Of a stretch of DNA of 5,943 bases, positions 4,939 to 5,943 are shown in pieces. Under the pieces are notes generated by a model, which saw nothing but the letters and a program-made list of their open reading frames with translations, did not search any database and was not told the DNA's origin. The DNA is taken from positions 1 to 5,943 of the forward strand of contig JAIFNK010000061.1 of assembly GCA_020047775.1 (NCBI GenBank), read 5' to 3'. The number at the start of each line of letters is the position of its first letter. The first letter of the stretch is position 1. The position numbers and the translations under genes are program-made. Source of the DNA: Akkermansia sp. (GTDB lineage: Bacteria; Verrucomicrobiota; Verrucomicrobiia; Verrucomicrobiales; Akkermansiaceae).

Positions 4939-5727
4939 TTAGATCGACATCGCCTGGAATCCACCGTCCACGATCATTTCAATGCCCGTGATGAAGGATC
5001 CGGCTTTTGCGGATGCCAGCAGCAGCGTTGCGCCGATCAGTTCCTCGGCATTTCCAAAACGCGAGGCCGGGGTCTGGCGGAGAATGTCGAGCACGCGGGA
5101 CTCGTCGAGCACCTTGCGGTTCTGCTCGGCGGGGAAAAATCCAGGGACCAACGTGTTGACGCGGATGTCCTTGTCGGCCCATTCGCGGGCAAGGTTGCGG
5201 GTGAGATTGTGCACGGCCGCCTTGGAGGCCGAGTAGGTGAAAACGCGCGAAAGCGGATTCAGTCCGGAGATGGAGCCCAGATTGATGATCGACGCCGGGC
5301 GGGCCTCATCGACGAAATACTGGCCGAAGACCTGGCAGGCGCGGAAAACCGCGGAAAGATTGGTGTCGATGATGCGCTGGTATTCTTCCTCGGGGATTTC
5401 GAGAAACGGGGTAGGGGAGTTGGTTCCCGCGCCGTTGATGAGGATATCCACTTGGCCGGAGCGCTCGAGCACGGTGTCGAGCAAGTGGTGCAGCGAATCG
5501 CGCGAGGTCACGTCCACCGGAACGAAGTAGCCTTTTCCGCCGTAGGATTCGACTTCGGCGAGCCGTTTTTCCGCCTTTTCCGGGATGCGGCCGCCGAGCA
5601 CGACCTCCGCGCCGGCACGGGCGAGGCCGACAGCCATCGTGCCGCAGAGTTCACCGGTGCCACCGATGATGACGGCGGTTTTTCCGGAAAGGTCAAAGAG
5701 GTCTTTTAAGAATGAAGCTGTCTGCAT
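4939..5727 (-). CDS. Short-chain dehydrogenase/reductase (SDR), sugar-acid oxidoreductase type
   Basis: The 262-residue cytoplasmic enzyme is a classical SDR using NAD(P). Visible parts are the Rossmann glycine loop IGGTGELCG (21-29), Asp72-Val (VDV) after beta-3, NGAG (98-101) in place of NNAG, structural Asn123, catalytic Ser152 (LGSISG), Tyr165-x-x-x-Lys169 (YSASK) and the C-terminal [12 protein letters not shown] (245-256). The N-terminal [14 protein letters not shown] resembles the group holding SDR-type D-mannonate oxidoreductases and gluconate or deoxygluconate dehydrogenases, so a sugar acid is a reasonable substrate guess but not shown. The glycine loop departs from the canonical TGxxxGxG (Ile for Thr, Glu and Cys at the second and third Gly positions). 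The start is ATG at 5727 with no Shine-Dalgarno site. It is the first gene of a likely two-gene operon with the lipoprotein hydrolase. Confidence 0.92.
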   Translation of the reverse strand: MQTASFLKDLFDLSGKTAVIIGGTGELCGTMAVGLARAGAEVVLGGRIPEKAEKRLAEVESYGGKGYFVPVDVTSRDSLHHLLDTVLERSGQVDILINGAGTNSPTPFLEIPEEEYQRIIDTNLSAVFRACQVFGQYFVDEARPASIINLGSISGLNPLSRVFTYSASKAAVHNLTRNLAREWADKDIRVNTLVPGFFPAEQNRKVLDESRVLDILRQTPASRFGNAEELIGATLLLASAKAGSFITGIEMIVDGGFQAMSI

Positions 5728-5765
5728 GGACGAAGTTTTGAGTGAATTGCGTGAGCTGCCAAGCA

Positions 5766-5777
5766 GATTCCGGAATC
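5766..5777. promoter_or_regulatory. 12-bp palindrome upstream of the dehydrogenase-hydrolase operon
   Basis: GATTCCGGAATC is a perfect 12-base palindrome whose near edge is 38 bases upstream of the dehydrogenase ATG, a typical place for a dimeric regulator site. On the minus strand a weak TTGGCA -35-like box (5764-5759) overlaps just downstream. No good -10 box is evident. Confidence 0.4.
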
Positions 5778-5811
5778 AGTGTTGCGGGACCATCGCGGCG
5801 AAAGTTGCGAA

Positions 5812-5857
5812 AGTTCAAGATCCCAGAGTTCAAGATCCCAGAGTTCAAGATCCCTAG
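5812..5857. repeat. Three-unit 15-bp tandem repeat
   Basis: The unit AGTTCAAGATCCCAG occurs perfectly at 5812-5826 and 5827-5841. A third copy starts at 5842 and matches for 13 bases, then diverges at 5855 into TAGCAGCC. A partial AAAGTT also precedes the array (5801-5806). It lies upstream of the dehydrogenase gene in non-coding DNA and breaks off where the candidate insertion-sequence end begins. Confidence 0.85.
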
Positions 5858-5943
5858 CAGCCTGTCGGACTTAGAGCAACTTCTCCGAAGTATTTCCAGC
5901 GATGCGGCGTATCCAAGGAATGCCCGCTCGTTTCGTCAACATT
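5854..5943 (+). mobile_element. Candidate insertion-sequence left end, partial
   Basis: From CTAG (5854-5857) the sequence changes abruptly from the tandem repeat to CAGCCTGTCGGACTTAGAGC. This resembles terminal inverted repeats I associate with IS1182-like elements (a memory-based resemblance, not verified). A reading frame starts 45 bases further in and runs off the window, as expected for a transposase gene near its terminal repeat. The palindromic CTAG could be the target site. Only one end is visible, so inverted repeats and target duplication cannot be tested here. Confidence 0.4.
5902..5943 (+). CDS. Possible transposase N-terminus, truncated by the window edge
   Basis: Fourteen codons from ATG 5902 read MRRIQGMPARFVNI with no stop before the edge. 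The ARFVNI segment recalls the start of IS1182-type (DDE) transposases, which often begin with a similar short basic and aromatic stretch. A second ATG at 5920 could be the true start. With so few residues the call rests mainly on the adjoining candidate terminal repeat. Confidence 0.35.
   Translation, partial: MRRIQGMPARFVNI

Noticed and set aside
4870..5709. 279-codon plus-strand frame opposite the dehydrogenase
   Set aside because: Shadow of a clear SDR gene. It also spans the gene boundary, which a real gene would not be expected to do.
5812..5857. Possible CRISPR array
   Set aside because: The 15-bp units are directly adjacent with no spacers and far too short for CRISPR repeats; it is a plain tandem repeat.

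Overview
The window (about 60% GC, apart from a very AT-rich left edge) looks like chromosomal DNA of a Gram-negative bacterium. The best guess is a member of the Verrucomicrobiota, because of the style of the secreted and lipoprotein genes, weak Shine-Dalgarno usage and an RhlE-type helicase with a glycine-rich tail. This placement is inference from protein style and was not checked against any database.

Layout, left to right. (1) An AT-rich edge (1-58) with two short inverted repeats. (2) A minus-strand gene for a secreted protein of unknown function (94-963), possibly read from a near-leaderless promoter. (3) A divergent intergenic region (964-1360) with nested inverted repeats in the presumed helicase leader. 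(4) A plus-strand DEAD-box RNA helicase, RhlE-like (1361-2701), whose motif II reads DEVD rather than DEAD, followed by a GC-rich stem and a strong intrinsic terminator (2745-2787). (5) A control region (2788-2963) with three helically spaced TGTGAA boxes and a 41-bp-period repeat array. The last repeat of that array contains the start codon of (6) a class II Fic AMP-transferase with a C-terminal winged helix (2964-4040). (7) On the minus strand and overlapping the Fic 3' end by 20 bp, a lipoprotein alpha/beta hydrolase (4021-4908). It lies 30 bp downstream of (8) a short-chain dehydrogenase (4939-5727), and the two probably form one operon with a 12-bp palindrome upstream. (9) A 15-bp tandem repeat (three units) that breaks off at CTAG, where a candidate insertion-sequence end begins. 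A reading frame that may be the start of a transposase runs off the right edge.

The genes do not form one obvious pathway: an RNA-remodelling enzyme, a post-translational modifier, and a sugar-type oxidoreductase paired with an envelope hydrolase. The most interesting element is the repeat array fused to the Fic start codon. Because the Fic protein carries its own winged-helix domain, self-regulation through these repeats is a concrete, testable idea. No CRISPR array, tRNA or rRNA was seen.
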